From contig NZ_JACTVI010000048.1 in NCBI RefSeq assembly GCF_014495685.1, forward strand, positions 1 to 40,331: a stretch of 40,331 nt of DNA. Direction: 5' to 3'. Shown here piece by piece: positions 30,068 through 38,404 of this stretch; within the stretch, counting starts at the first letter, position 1; each line of letters opens with the position of its first letter. The stretch comes from Streptomyces sp. TRM68367. Its GTDB lineage: Bacteria > Actinomycetota > Actinomycetes > Streptomycetales > Streptomycetaceae. The notes beneath the pieces were generated by a model. That model was not told where the DNA came from and did not search any database. It saw only the letters and a program-made list of their open reading frames with translations. The translations under genes were made by a program, and so were the position numbers.

Positions 30068-31995
30068 TGGCCGGGCCTGCGGCGCGGATGATGGCCGGGG
30101 GCGGCCCCGATCAGCGCTCGATGGATTTCAAGGGGTCGGGCAAACGGCTCGTCGCCCACTTCAAACCGGAACGGCTGACGATCTACGGGCTGCTGGCGTG
30201 CGTGGTCGTGAGCGTGGCGCTCAACTCGATCGGGCCGTGGATCCTCGGTAAGGCCACCGACCTGGTCTTCGCCGGGATCATCGGGCGGCAGATGCCGTCC
30301 GGGGCCTCGAAGGAGCAGGTCCTCGACTCCATGCGGGAGCGCGGCGACGACGGCGTGGCGGACATGCTCCGCGGTACGGACTTCACGCCGGGCAAGGGCA
30401 TCGACTTCGGTGCCGTCGGGGGCGTGCTGCTGCTGGCGCTGGGCGTGTTCCTGGTGGCCGGGCTGCTGATGGCGGTGGCGACGCGGCTGGTGAACCGGGC
30501 GGTCAACCGCACGATGTACCGGATGCGGGAGGACGTGCAGACCAAGCTGTCGCGGCTGCCGCTGTCGTACTTCGACAAGCGGCAGCGCGGCGAGGTGCTG
30601 TCGCGGGCGACGAACGACATCGACAACATCGGGCAGACGCTCCAGCAGTCGATGGGCCAGCTGATCAACTCGGTGCTGACCATCATCGGCGTGCTCGTGA
30701 TGATGTTCTACGTCTCCTGGCTGCTGGCGCTGGTCGCGCTGGTGACCGTGCCGCTGTCGTTCGTCGTCGCCACGCGCGTCGGGAAGCGGTCGCAGCCGCA
30801 CTTCGTGCAGCAGTGGCGCTCGACGGGCAGGCTCAACGCGCACGTCGAGGAGATGTACACCGGGCACAACCTGGTGAAGGTGTTCGGCCGGCAGGAGGAG
30901 TCGGCGCAGCAGTTCGCAGAGCAGAACGAGGCGCTGTACGAGGCGGGGTTCAGGGCGCAGTTCAACAGCGGGATGATGCAGCCGCTGATGATGTTCGTCT
31001 CGAACCTCAACTACGTGCTGGTGGCCGTGGTCGGTGGTCTGCGGGTCGCGTCGGGCGCCCTGTCGATCGGGGACGTGCAGGCCTTCATCCAGTACTCGCG
31101 GCAGTTCTCGATGCCGCTGACGCAGGTGGCGTCGATGGCGAACCTGGTGCAGTCGGGGGTCGCGTCGGCGGAGCGGATCTTCGAGCTGCTGGACGCGGAG
31201 GAGCAGGCCGCGGATCCCGTGCCGGGGGTGCGGCCGGAGGAACTGCGCGGGCGGGTGGCGCTGGAGCGGGTGTCGTTCCGGTACGACCCCGAGAAGCCGC
31301 TGATCGAGGATCTGTCGCTGACGGTGGAGCCGGGGCACACGGTGGCCATCGTGGGGCCGACGGGAGCGGGGAAGACCACGCTGGTCAATCTGCTCATGCG
31401 GTTCTACGAGGTGTCCGGCGGGCGCATCACGCTCGACGGCGTCGACATCGCCCGGATGTCCCGGGACGAACTGCGCGCCGGGATCGGGATGGTGTTGCAG
31501 GACACGTGGCTGTTCGGCGGGACGATCGCGGAGAACATCGCGTACGGGGCGGCGCGTGAGGTGACGCGCGGGGAGATCGAGGAGGCGGCGCGGGCTGCGC
31601 ACGCCGACCGGTTCGTCCGGACGCTGCCGGACGGTTACGACACGGTGATCGACGACGAGGGTACGGGGGTGTCCGCCGGTGAGAAGCAGCTGATCACCAT
31701 TGCGCGGGCGTTCCTGTCGGATCCGGTGATCCTGGTGCTGGACGAGGCGACGTCGTCGGTCGACACCCGGACGGAGGTCCTGATCCAGAAGGCCATGGCG
31801 AAGCTGGCCCACGGTCGGACCTCGTTCGTGATCGCGCACCGGCTGTCGACGATTCGGGACGCGGACACGATTCTGGTAATGGAGAACGGGTCGATCGTGG
31901 AGCAGGGTGCGCATGAGGAGCTGTTGGCGGCGGATGGTGCGTATGCCCGGCTGTACAAGGCGCAGTTCGCGCAGGCGGTGGCCGAGGTCGACTGA
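30067..31995 (+). CDS. ABC exporter half-transporter, catalytic-site subunit
   Basis: Partner subunit of 642 residues. The N-terminal 30 residues are Gly/Met-rich; six spans follow with an unusual insertion of about 45 residues after span 1 (GRQMPSGASKEQVLDSMRER). The nucleotide-binding domain has Walker A GPTGAGKTT, Walker B VILVLDEATSSVD with the catalytic Glu, and switch IAHRLST with His, but the signature is TGVSAGEKQL rather than SGGQ. Thus its own Walker motifs pair with the partner's good signature to form one active site, while its degenerate signature completes the inactive one. Overlap with the first subunit gives equal synthesis. Confidence 0.93.
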   Translation: MAGPAARMMAGGGPDQRSMDFKGSGKRLVAHFKPERLTIYGLLACVVVSVALNSIGPWILGKATDLVFAGIIGRQMPSGASKEQVLDSMRERGDDGVADMLRGTDFTPGKGIDFGAVGGVLLLALGVFLVAGLLMAVATRLVNRAVNRTMYRMREDVQTKLSRLPLSYFDKRQRGEVLSRATNDIDNIGQTLQQSMGQLINSVLTIIGVLVMMFYVSWLLALVALVTVPLSFVVATRVGKRSQPHFVQQWRSTGRLNAHVEEMYTGHNLVKVFGRQEESAQQFAEQNEALYEAGFRAQFNSGMMQPLMMFVSNLNYVLVAVVGGLRVASGALSIGDVQAFIQYSRQFSMPLTQVASMANLVQSGVASAERIFELLDAEEQAADPVPGVRPEELRGRVALERVSFRYDPEKPLIEDLSLTVEPGHTVAIVGPTGAGKTTLVNLLMRFYEVSGGRITLDGVDIARMSRDELRAGIGMVLQDTWLFGGTIAENIAYGAAREVTRGEIEEAARAAHADRFVRTLPDGYDTVIDDEGTGVSAGEKQLITIARAFLSDPVILVLDEATSSVDTRTEVLIQKAMAKLAHGRTSFVIAHRLSTIRDADTILVMENGSIVEQGAHEELLAADGAYARLYKAQFAQAVAEVD

Positions 31996-32172
31996 GGTGT
32001 GCCCCGGCGCTGGGGGGCTGTCGGGTGGGTTTCGCTTGTGGGCGCCACCCCAGCGGCACGACGGCCCGCGGCTACGGCGGCAGGCCCGCCGCGGCAGCTC
32101 CCCGCTGCCGGGTGGGCGCTGCCCGCCGGTGGGGCTGCCCGCGGTTGTGTCCGGGACAGCGGCAGCCTGCGC
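31996..32172. other. Intergenic region between convergent genes
   Basis: GC-rich spacer between the ABC exporter and the convergent hrdA gene. Several short self-complementary GC blocks occur (for example GCCCGCCGC and GCGGC repeats) that may stop both transcripts, but no single clear terminator stands out. Confidence 0.3.
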
Positions 32173-33300
32173 TCAGTCCAGGTAGCCCCTCAGCTGGTCG
32201 GCGAAGGCGTGGTCCCTCAGTTTGTTGAGGGTTTTGGACTCTATCTGCCTTATGCGTTCGCGGGTGACGCCGAAGATGCGGCCTATCTCCTCCAGGGTGC
32301 GGGGGCGTCCGTCGGCCAGGCCGTAGCGGAGTTGGACCACCTTGCGCTCCCGTTCACCCAGGGTCGACAGCACCGCTTCCAGGTGCTCCCGGAGCAACAG
32401 GAACGCCGCCGACTCCACGGGGCTCGCGGCGTCGCCGTCCTCTATCAGGTCGCCGAGGGCCACGTCGTCCTCCTCGCCGACCGGGGCGTGCAGGGAGACC
32501 GGTTCCTGGGCGAGCCGGAGGACCTCGCTGACGCGTCCGGGCGCCAGTTCGAGGTGCGCGGCGACCTCTTCGGAGGTCGGTTCGTAGCCGCGTTCCTGCA
32601 GCATGCGGCGCTGGACGCGGACGACCCGGTTGATCAGCTCGACGACGTGGACCGGTACCCGTATCGTCCGGGCCTGGTCGGCCAGCGCGCGGGACATGGC
32701 CTGGCGGATCCACCAGGTGGCGTACGTGGAGAACTTGTAGCCGCGGGCATAGTCGAACTTCTCCACGGCCCGGATGAGCCCGAGGTTGCCCTCCTGGACG
32801 AGGTCGAGCATGGTCAGGCCGCGGCCGATGTACCGTTTGGCGACGGAGACCACGAGCCTCAGGTTCGCCTCGATCAGGCGCCGTTTGGCCATGCGGCCCA
32901 TGACGACCAGCTTGTCGAGGTCGAGGGCGAGCTGGCTGTCCAGGTCGGGGGTGAGCCGCAGTTTCTCCTCGGCGAACAGACCGGCCTCGACGCGGCGGGC
33001 GAGTTCGACCTCCTCGGCCGCGGTCAGCAGGGGGATGCGACCGATCTCGCGCAGGTACTGGCGGAACAGGTCCGAGGACGGCCCGCCGGTCTCGGTGCGG
33101 GCGGGCGGCGGCTCGACGGGCTCGGGGGCCTCCAACGCCTCGGCGGGCGGCGCAGGCGTGTCGTCCGGCCCCGTCTCGGGGTGGAGTACGACACGGCTCT
33201 GCAACGCCGCGACGAGGACGTCGGTCTCCGCGTCCGGCTCCGTGCCGTCAGCGCCGATGGCGGTACTGCTCTCGGTCTGGGTGAGGGTCTGGGTCTGCAC
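32173..33300 (-). CDS. hrdA: Group 2 RNA polymerase sigma factor, HrdA-like
   Basis: Sigma-70 family factor of 375 residues. Region 1.2 is SSDLFRQYLREIGRIPLLTA; region 2 NLRLVVSVAKRYIGRGLTML...KFSTYATWWIRQAMSRAL (2.3-2.4, for -10 melting and contact); region 3 from TSEEVAAHLEL; region 4 LEEIGRIFGVTRERIRQIES for the -35. It lacks the long acidic/basic N-terminal extension of HrdB (about 510 residues), so it is one of the non-essential principal-like sigmas. The name HrdA rests on recalled position next to dnaG and the paired ABC exporters in Streptomyces; HrdC or HrdD are alternatives. It follows dnaG on the same strand after 319 bp. Confidence 0.85.
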   Translation of the reverse strand: MQTQTLTQTESSTAIGADGTEPDAETDVLVAALQSRVVLHPETGPDDTPAPPAEALEAPEPVEPPPARTETGGPSSDLFRQYLREIGRIPLLTAAEEVELARRVEAGLFAEEKLRLTPDLDSQLALDLDKLVVMGRMAKRRLIEANLRLVVSVAKRYIGRGLTMLDLVQEGNLGLIRAVEKFDYARGYKFSTYATWWIRQAMSRALADQARTIRVPVHVVELINRVVRVQRRMLQERGYEPTSEEVAAHLELAPGRVSEVLRLAQEPVSLHAPVGEEDDVALGDLIEDGDAASPVESAAFLLLREHLEAVLSTLGERERKVVQLRYGLADGRPRTLEEIGRIFGVTRERIRQIESKTLNKLRDHAFADQLRGYLD

Positions 33301-33619
33301 GGGGCGACCTCCAGGATGATCGCTGCTGAGGTGTGCGGCAGCGGTACTTCGGGGGCGGAGTCGGCGGCCTCGCCGCTGTCCGTCCCGTTCGCGATGAGTG
33401 GAACGGCGGGGGTGTACGACCCGTGGGGGACGGATCGGCCGCGCTCCGAGGACTCAGGCACCGGAACCAGTGTGGGGTAAGACACATCGCCGCCACGAGA
33501 GGCGTGCGATGACTTTTTGCGTCCGGTCCGTGACCGGGCGGTTACTCAGGTCGGTGGTGCGCCACCTCGGGATCTCAGACCCCGAGCCGCGGGCGAACCA
33601 GGCTCCACAGCGCCCACCC
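33301..33619. other. Upstream region of hrdA
   Basis: No gene is supported. It holds the dnaG terminator at its right end (33566-33586) and should carry the hrdA promoter, but no convincing hexamers were identified by eye. Open frames here are GC-driven. Confidence 0.4.
33566..33586 (-). terminator. Hairpin downstream of dnaG
   Basis: CTCGGG (33566-33571) and CCCGAG (33581-33586) form a perfect 6-bp stem with a 9-nt loop, 34 bp past the dnaG stop. It lies between dnaG and hrdA and implies separate transcription. Confidence 0.45.
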
Positions 33620-35533
33620 TCACAACGCCGCCGCCCCCTGCTCCCGCAACGCCTGGTCGTACTGCTGCAGTACCCACAGCTCGTTCTGTACGGCGGCCAG
33701 CTGGGCCGGGTCGCCGCCGGTGCCGAGGCGGGTGAGCTGGCTCTGGATGTCGCGGATGCGGCGTTCCACGGCGCGGCGGCGGACGGTGACCAGTTGGGCG
33801 CCCGCGTAGGTCTGGTCGACCTCGCGGCGCAGCAGGATGGGCTCCACCGCGAGTTCCGTGACCATCGCGCGGATGGTGTCGTCCGGCGCGGCCTCGCGGA
33901 CGCGGACCAGGTACTCCTGCGGGTCCGGTACGCCGTACTCCGCGCCGCCCGCGTCCAGGACGGTCTGGCGTACGGCCGCGTACGGCGGGGCGGTGAACTC
34001 GTCGACGCCGTACGCGTCGAAGGCCGGGGAGACCAACTCGGGGCGCTGGAGGGCGAGTTTGAGCAGCTCGCGTTCGGTGGCGTAGACGGGGTTGCGGAGG
34101 TTGAGCGCCGGGCCGCGGGGGGCGGCGGGGCGGGCGGGGGCGTCGTACGCGCGCGTGGACTGCTGCTGGGCCGACGGGCCGCCGCCCTTGCCGCCGCGCT
34201 CGCGGGCCCAGCGGGCCAGCTGGGCGACCCGCTTGACGACGAACTGCGTGTCGAGGATGCCGAGCATGCCGGCGAGCTGTACGGCGACCTCGTGCTGGGC
34301 GCCGCTGTTCTTGATGCGGGCGACGATCGGGGCGGCCTCGTCCAGCGCCGCTGCCCGGCCCGCGGGGGTGTCCAGGTCGTACCGGCTCATGATCTGGCGG
34401 AGCGCGAACTCGAAGAGCGGCGTGCGCGGTTCGGCCAGGTCGGCGACCGCCTCGTCGCCCTTCGCCAGGCGCAGCTCGCAGGGGTCCATGCCGTCCGGGG
34501 CGATCGCGATGTATGTCTCGGCGGCGAACTTCTGGTCGTCCTCGAAGGCGCGCAGGGCCGCCTTCTGGCCGGCCGCGTCGCCGTCGAAGGTGAAGATGAC
34601 GCGGGCCGAGCCGTTGTCCATGAGGAGCCTGCGGAGGATCTTGATGTGGTCGCCGCCGAAGGCCGTGCCGCAGGTGGCGATGGCGGTCGTGACGCCCGCG
34701 AGGTGGCAGGCCATGACGTCCGTGTAGCCCTCGACGACCACCGCGCGGCTCGACTTCGCGATCTCCTTCTTCGCCAGGTCGATGCCGTACAGGACCTGGG
34801 ACTTGCGGTAGATCGCCGTGTCGGGGGTGTTGAGGTACTTCGGGCCGTTGTCCGCCTCGTACAGCTTGCGCGCGCCGAAGCCCACCACGTCGCCGCCGAT
34901 GTCGCGGATGGGCCACATCAGGCGGCCCCGGAAGCGGTCGATCGGGCCGCGGCGGCCCTCCTGGGAGAGGCCGGACAGGAGCAGTTCCTTGTCGGTGAAT
35001 CCCTTGCCGCGCAGATAGCGGGTGAGGTGGTCCCAGCCCTGGGGGCTGTAGCCGACGCCGAAGTGGACCGCGGCGGCCTGGTCGAAGCCGCGCTCGGCGA
35101 GGAAGACGCGGCCGGTGTCGGCCTCGGGGCTGGTGGCGAGCTGTTCCGCGTACCACTCGGCGGCGATCTTGTGGGCCTCGACCAGGCGGATGCGCTCGCC
35201 GCGCTGGTGAGCGGGATTGTACCCGCCCTCCTCGTAGCGCAGCGTGATGCCGGCCTGCGCGGCCAGCCTTTCGACCGCCTCCGAGAAGGAGAGGTGGTCG
35301 ATCTTCATCACGAACGTGATGGTGTCGCCGCCCTCCTGGCAGCCGAAGCAGTGGAAGAGCCCCTTGCTAGGGCTGACCTGGAAGGACGGCGACTTCTCGT
35401 CGTGGAACGGGCACAGCCCCTTGAGGTTCCCGCCGCCCGCGTTCCGCAGCTGGAGGTACTCGGACACCACGGCATCGATCGGGACCGCGTCCCGTACCGC
35501 TTTCACGTCCTCGTCGTTGATCCGTCCAGCCAC
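33620..35533 (-). CDS. dnaG: DNA primase
   Basis: Replication primase of 637 residues that makes RNA primers on the lagging strand with the DnaB helicase. The N-terminal CHC2 zinc finger uses Cys41, His44, Cys62 and Cys65 (CPFHDEKSPS ... HCFGCQ). The catalytic core contains RFRGRLMWPIRDIGGDVVGF, the TOPRIM Glu in VVVEGYTDVMACHLAG and the DGDAAG metal motif. The C-terminal 200 residues are the helicase-binding region, here with an Ala/Pro/Gly linker near 470-490. ATG 35533 starts MAGRINDEDVKAVRDAVPID, the normal N-terminus. It lies 38 bp after the FAD reductase gene and may be co-transcribed with it and dgt. Confidence 0.97.
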   Translation of the reverse strand: MAGRINDEDVKAVRDAVPIDAVVSEYLQLRNAGGGNLKGLCPFHDEKSPSFQVSPSKGLFHCFGCQEGGDTITFVMKIDHLSFSEAVERLAAQAGITLRYEEGGYNPAHQRGERIRLVEAHKIAAEWYAEQLATSPEADTGRVFLAERGFDQAAAVHFGVGYSPQGWDHLTRYLRGKGFTDKELLLSGLSQEGRRGPIDRFRGRLMWPIRDIGGDVVGFGARKLYEADNGPKYLNTPDTAIYRKSQVLYGIDLAKKEIAKSSRAVVVEGYTDVMACHLAGVTTAIATCGTAFGGDHIKILRRLLMDNGSARVIFTFDGDAAGQKAALRAFEDDQKFAAETYIAIAPDGMDPCELRLAKGDEAVADLAEPRTPLFEFALRQIMSRYDLDTPAGRAAALDEAAPIVARIKNSGAQHEVAVQLAGMLGILDTQFVVKRVAQLARWARERGGKGGGPSAQQQSTRAYDAPARPAAPRGPALNLRNPVYATERELLKLALQRPELVSPAFDAYGVDEFTAPPYAAVRQTVLDAGGAEYGVPDPQEYLVRVREAAPDDTIRAMVTELAVEPILLRREVDQTYAGAQLVTVRRRAVERRIRDIQSQLTRLGTGGDPAQLAAVQNELWVLQQYDQALREQGAAAL

Positions 35534-35571
35534 GCGTGAATTCTACGGGGACGGACTGACAGCAACGGCCC

Positions 35572-36837
35572 TCAGGAAACCAGGCTGTCCAGCGGAACGT
35601 GCGGGTCCGCAAGTGCCTCCGTGTTCACCTGGGTCTTGCCGCGGACCAGGCGCTGGATCGGGTCCGTGACGTCCCACACGTTCACGTTCATCCCGGCCAG
35701 TACCTGGCCCTCCTTCACCCAGAAGGCGACGAACTCGCGCTTGCCGGCGTCTCCCCGGATCACCACTTCGTCGTACGAGCCGGGGGGCGCCCAGCCGGAG
35801 TACTCCATGCCCAGGTCGTACTGGTCGGTGAAGAAGTAGGGCAGGCGGTCGTACGTGACGTCCTGTCCCAGCATCGCGCGCGCCGCCGCCGGCCCCCCGT
35901 TGAGCGCGTTGGCCCAGTGTTCGACGCGCAGCCGGGTGTCGAAGAGGACGTGCGGGAAGGACGCGACGTCACCGGCCGCGTAGATGTCGGGGTCGGAGGT
36001 GCGCAGCTGTTCGTCGACCACGACGCCGCCGCCGTACGCCCGGTCGGCGATCTCCAGCCCGGCCGCCTCCGCCAGAGAGACCCGCGGGGCGGCGCCGATG
36101 GCGGCCAGGACGGCGTGGGCGGGGTGCTCCTCGCCGTCGTCCGTGCGGGCCGCGAGCACCATGCCGTCCTGCCCGGCGATCTCGGTGAGCCTGGCGCCGA
36201 AGTGGAAGCGGACGCCGTGTGCGCGGTGCAGGTCGGTGAAGAGCTGCCCGAGTTCGGGGCCGAGCACCGAGTGCAGCGGGGTCTGGCCCGAGTGGACCAC
36301 GGTGACCTCCGCGCCGTACTCGCGGGCCGCCGCCGCGACCTCCAGGCCGATCCAGCCGGCGCCCGCGATCACCAGGTGGCCGTTGTCCCGGCCGAGCGAG
36401 GTCAGGACGCCCTTGAGGCGCTCGGCGTGGGCGAGCCGGCGCAGGTGGTGGACGCCCGCGAGGCCCGTGCCCGGAATGTCCAGGCGGCGCGGCTCGGCGC
36501 CGGTGGCCAGCAGCAGCTTGTCGTAGTGCACGACCGTGCCGTCCTCGCCGAACCGGACGGTCTTCGCGGCGCGGTCGATCGCGTCGACGGTCTGGCCGAG
36601 GTGCAGCTCGATGTCGTTGCGCGCGTACCAGGCAGGCTCGTGCACGAAGACGCTGTCGCGCTCCTCCTTGCCGAGGAGGTAGCCCTTGGAGAGGGGCGGG
36701 CGCTCGTACGGGTGGTCGCGTTCGTCGCAGATCAGTATCACGCGGCCGCTGAAGCCCTCCGTACGGAGCGTCTCGGCCGCCTTCGCGCCGGCGAGACCTC
36801 CTCCGACGATGACGATTGTCTGATCCTCGTCGACCAC
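35572..36837 (-). CDS. FAD/NAD(P)-dependent oxidoreductase (ferredoxin-reductase type)
   Basis: Flavoprotein of 421 residues. The FAD motif IVIVGGGLAGAKAAETLR stands at the start, the NAD(P) motif VIAGAGWIGLEVAAAAREYG in the middle and DIYAAGDVASFP, which binds FAD, follows near 280; a C-terminal reductase domain begins VEHWANALNGGPAAARAMLG. It resembles rhodocoxin/putidaredoxin reductases that pass electrons from NADH to a ferredoxin, for example for cytochromes P450, but none is nearby. It lies between dgt (156 bp) and dnaG (38 bp). Membership in this replication-related cluster is a conserved Streptomyces order rather than a functional clue. Confidence 0.93.
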   Translation of the reverse strand: MVDEDQTIVIVGGGLAGAKAAETLRTEGFSGRVILICDERDHPYERPPLSKGYLLGKEERDSVFVHEPAWYARNDIELHLGQTVDAIDRAAKTVRFGEDGTVVHYDKLLLATGAEPRRLDIPGTGLAGVHHLRRLAHAERLKGVLTSLGRDNGHLVIAGAGWIGLEVAAAAREYGAEVTVVHSGQTPLHSVLGPELGQLFTDLHRAHGVRFHFGARLTEIAGQDGMVLAARTDDGEEHPAHAVLAAIGAAPRVSLAEAAGLEIADRAYGGGVVVDEQLRTSDPDIYAAGDVASFPHVLFDTRLRVEHWANALNGGPAAARAMLGQDVTYDRLPYFFTDQYDLGMEYSGWAPPGSYDEVVIRGDAGKREFVAFWVKEGQVLAGMNVNVWDVTDPIQRLVRGKTQVNTEALADPHVPLDSLVS

Positions 36838-36875
36838 TTGATGCCTCCTCGTAACGGTGCCGCCACATGCGAGCG

Positions 36876-36924
36876 TCCCGCACGCAGGGTGATGCGGGAA
36901 GAGGGAGTGGCCCGATCAGGCCAC
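36876..36924 (-). terminator. Two tandem hairpins between dgt and the reductase gene
   Basis: TCCCGCA (36876-36882) / TGCGGGA (36893-36899) and GTGGCC (36907-36912) / GGCCAC (36919-36924) are perfect stems of 7 and 6 bp, 7 nt apart. Both lie past the dgt stop. They probably end the dgt transcript or lower read-through to the reductase and dnaG. Confidence 0.55.
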
Positions 36925-36993
36925 GCAGGGTCACGTTCGGGGCCGGTCCGGGTCACGGACGGCCCAACCTGTGCCATCCCGATACGTCCAGTG

Positions 36994-38262
36994 TCACGCC
37001 TGCCCGGTCAGACGCGCGTGAAGCGAGCGGGCCGAGGCGTCGGTCAGGGAGGCGATCTGGTCGACGAGCACGCGCTTGCGGGCGCGGTCGTCGGGCGCCC
37101 GGTCGAACAGCACCCGGAACTGGGGATCCAGGCCGTCCGGGGCGCGGACGGTGAGCGCCTCGGCGAGTTCGGCGACCACGATGCGCTGGTCGGCGCGCAG
37201 CAGCTCCTGTTCGGCGCGCTGCATGACGTACCGGTCGGCGACCGCCTTGAGCACCGCGCACTCCATGCGGGTCTCGCGCGGTACGACGAGTTCGGCGCCG
37301 TATCTCGTCAGCCGTCCGCTGCCGTACGCCGCGCGCGTGGCGCCCTCGGCGGCGAGACAGAAGCGGCCGATGAGCTGGCTGGTGGCGTCCTTCAGGCGGG
37401 CCTGGGCGACCGCGGTGCCGTCGTAGCCGTGCGGCCACCACTCCTGGGCCTGGAGCCGGTCGAGGGCGGCCGACAGTTCGGCCGGGTCGGTGCCGGCGGG
37501 GACGTACCGGCCGGCGGCGACCGCGAACACGGCCTGCCGTTCGGGTCCGGCGTGCAGGGAGGCGGGGTCGACGTGGCCGGCGTGCAGGCCGTCCTCGACG
37601 TCGTGCACCGAGTAGGCCACGTCGTCGGACCAGTCCATGACCTGGGCCTCGAAGCAGGTGCGGGTGCCGGGGGCCTCCTTGCGGACCCAGTCGAAGACGG
37701 GGCGGTCGTCCTCGTAGACGCCGAACTTCGGGGAGGCCGGGGCGGTGGGGTGGCCGCCGCGGGGCCAGGGGTACTTGGTGGCGGCGTCGAGGGCGGCGCG
37801 GGTGAGATTGAGGCCGACGGAGCCTTCGGGGGTGAACCGTTTCGGTTCGATGCGGGTGAGCAGTCTCAGGGACTGCGCGTTGCCCTCGAAGCCGCCGCAG
37901 TCCTCGGCGAACTCGTTGAGGGCCTGTTCGCCGTTGTGGCCGAAGGGCGGGTGGCCGAGGTCGTGGGAGAGGCAGGCGGCTTCGACGAGGTCGGGGTCGC
38001 AGCCGAGGGCCGCGCCGAGTTCGCGGCCGACCTGGGCGCACTCCAGGGAGTGGGTGAGGCGGGTGCGGGGGCTGGCGTCCCACGCGGGGCCCATGGTGCC
38101 GGGCGTTACCACTTGGGTTTTGCCGGCGAGTCTTCTGAGGGCGGCGGAGTGGAGGATGCGGGCGCGGTCGCGTTGGAAGGCGGTGCGGCCGGGGCGTTTG
38201 TCTGGTTCCGGGGCCCAGCGCTCGGCTGACACCGGGTCGTATCCAGGCGGGGGTGCGGGCAT
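36994..38262 (-). CDS. dgt: Deoxyguanosinetriphosphate triphosphohydrolase (dNTPase)
   Basis: HD-domain enzyme of 422 residues that cleaves dNTPs to deoxynucleoside and tripyrophosphate. The leading block RTAFQRDRARILHSAALRRL is the family entry motif. Metal ligands are visible in RLTHSLECAQ (His) and the pair CLSHDLGHPPFGHNGEQAL (HD), with the fourth in YSVHDVEDGL (D). ATG 38262 gives MPAPPPGYDP; a GTG at 38283 adds seven residues. No strong ribosome site is seen. It lies 143 bp from the CbiX-like gene upstream. Its place close to dnaG links it with DNA synthesis and nucleotide-pool control. Confidence 0.93.
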   Translation of the reverse strand: MPAPPPGYDPVSAERWAPEPDKRPGRTAFQRDRARILHSAALRRLAGKTQVVTPGTMGPAWDASPRTRLTHSLECAQVGRELGAALGCDPDLVEAACLSHDLGHPPFGHNGEQALNEFAEDCGGFEGNAQSLRLLTRIEPKRFTPEGSVGLNLTRAALDAATKYPWPRGGHPTAPASPKFGVYEDDRPVFDWVRKEAPGTRTCFEAQVMDWSDDVAYSVHDVEDGLHAGHVDPASLHAGPERQAVFAVAAGRYVPAGTDPAELSAALDRLQAQEWWPHGYDGTAVAQARLKDATSQLIGRFCLAAEGATRAAYGSGRLTRYGAELVVPRETRMECAVLKAVADRYVMQRAEQELLRADQRIVVAELAEALTVRAPDGLDPQFRVLFDRAPDDRARKRVLVDQIASLTDASARSLHARLTGQA

Positions 38263-38304
38263 GTTTCGACAGTATGCGCCCACTCGTCTGCCTGGTTCTG
38301 TTTC

Positions 38305-38337
38305 GGGCGCGTGCGGGTTCGTCGTGGCTTGTCGCGC
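38305..38337. repeat. Dispersed Streptomyces intergenic repeat, copy B (inverted)
   Basis: On the minus strand GCGCGACAAGCCACGACGAA is followed by CCCGCACGCGCCC, matching copy A (26614-26646) at 29 of 33 positions. It lies in the gap between dgt and the chelatase gene, in the opposite orientation to copy A. Confidence 0.6.
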
Positions 38338-38371
38338 CCGCGCGGCGGGGCCGCATGTCGATACAGCCCCG

Positions 38372-38386
38372 CGCCCCTTCGGGGCG
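38372..38386. terminator. Short strong hairpin upstream of dgt
   Basis: CGCCCC-TTC-GGGGCG, a perfect 6-bp stem with a 3-nt loop, between the CbiX-like gene stop and dgt. It belongs to the same dispersed repeat block and may end the CbiX transcript. Confidence 0.5.
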
Positions 38387-38404
38387 TGTCCCTCGCCCTT
38401 GGGA

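Noticed and set aside
30067..32060. Possible defence or antibiotic cluster around the ABC exporter
   Set aside because: No nuclease, reverse transcriptase, toxin or biosynthetic gene is near; the exporter order matches the ordinary core locus.
33546..35156. 536-codon minus-strand frame in dnaG
   Set aside because: Arg/Pro-rich shadow of the primase gene in another frame.
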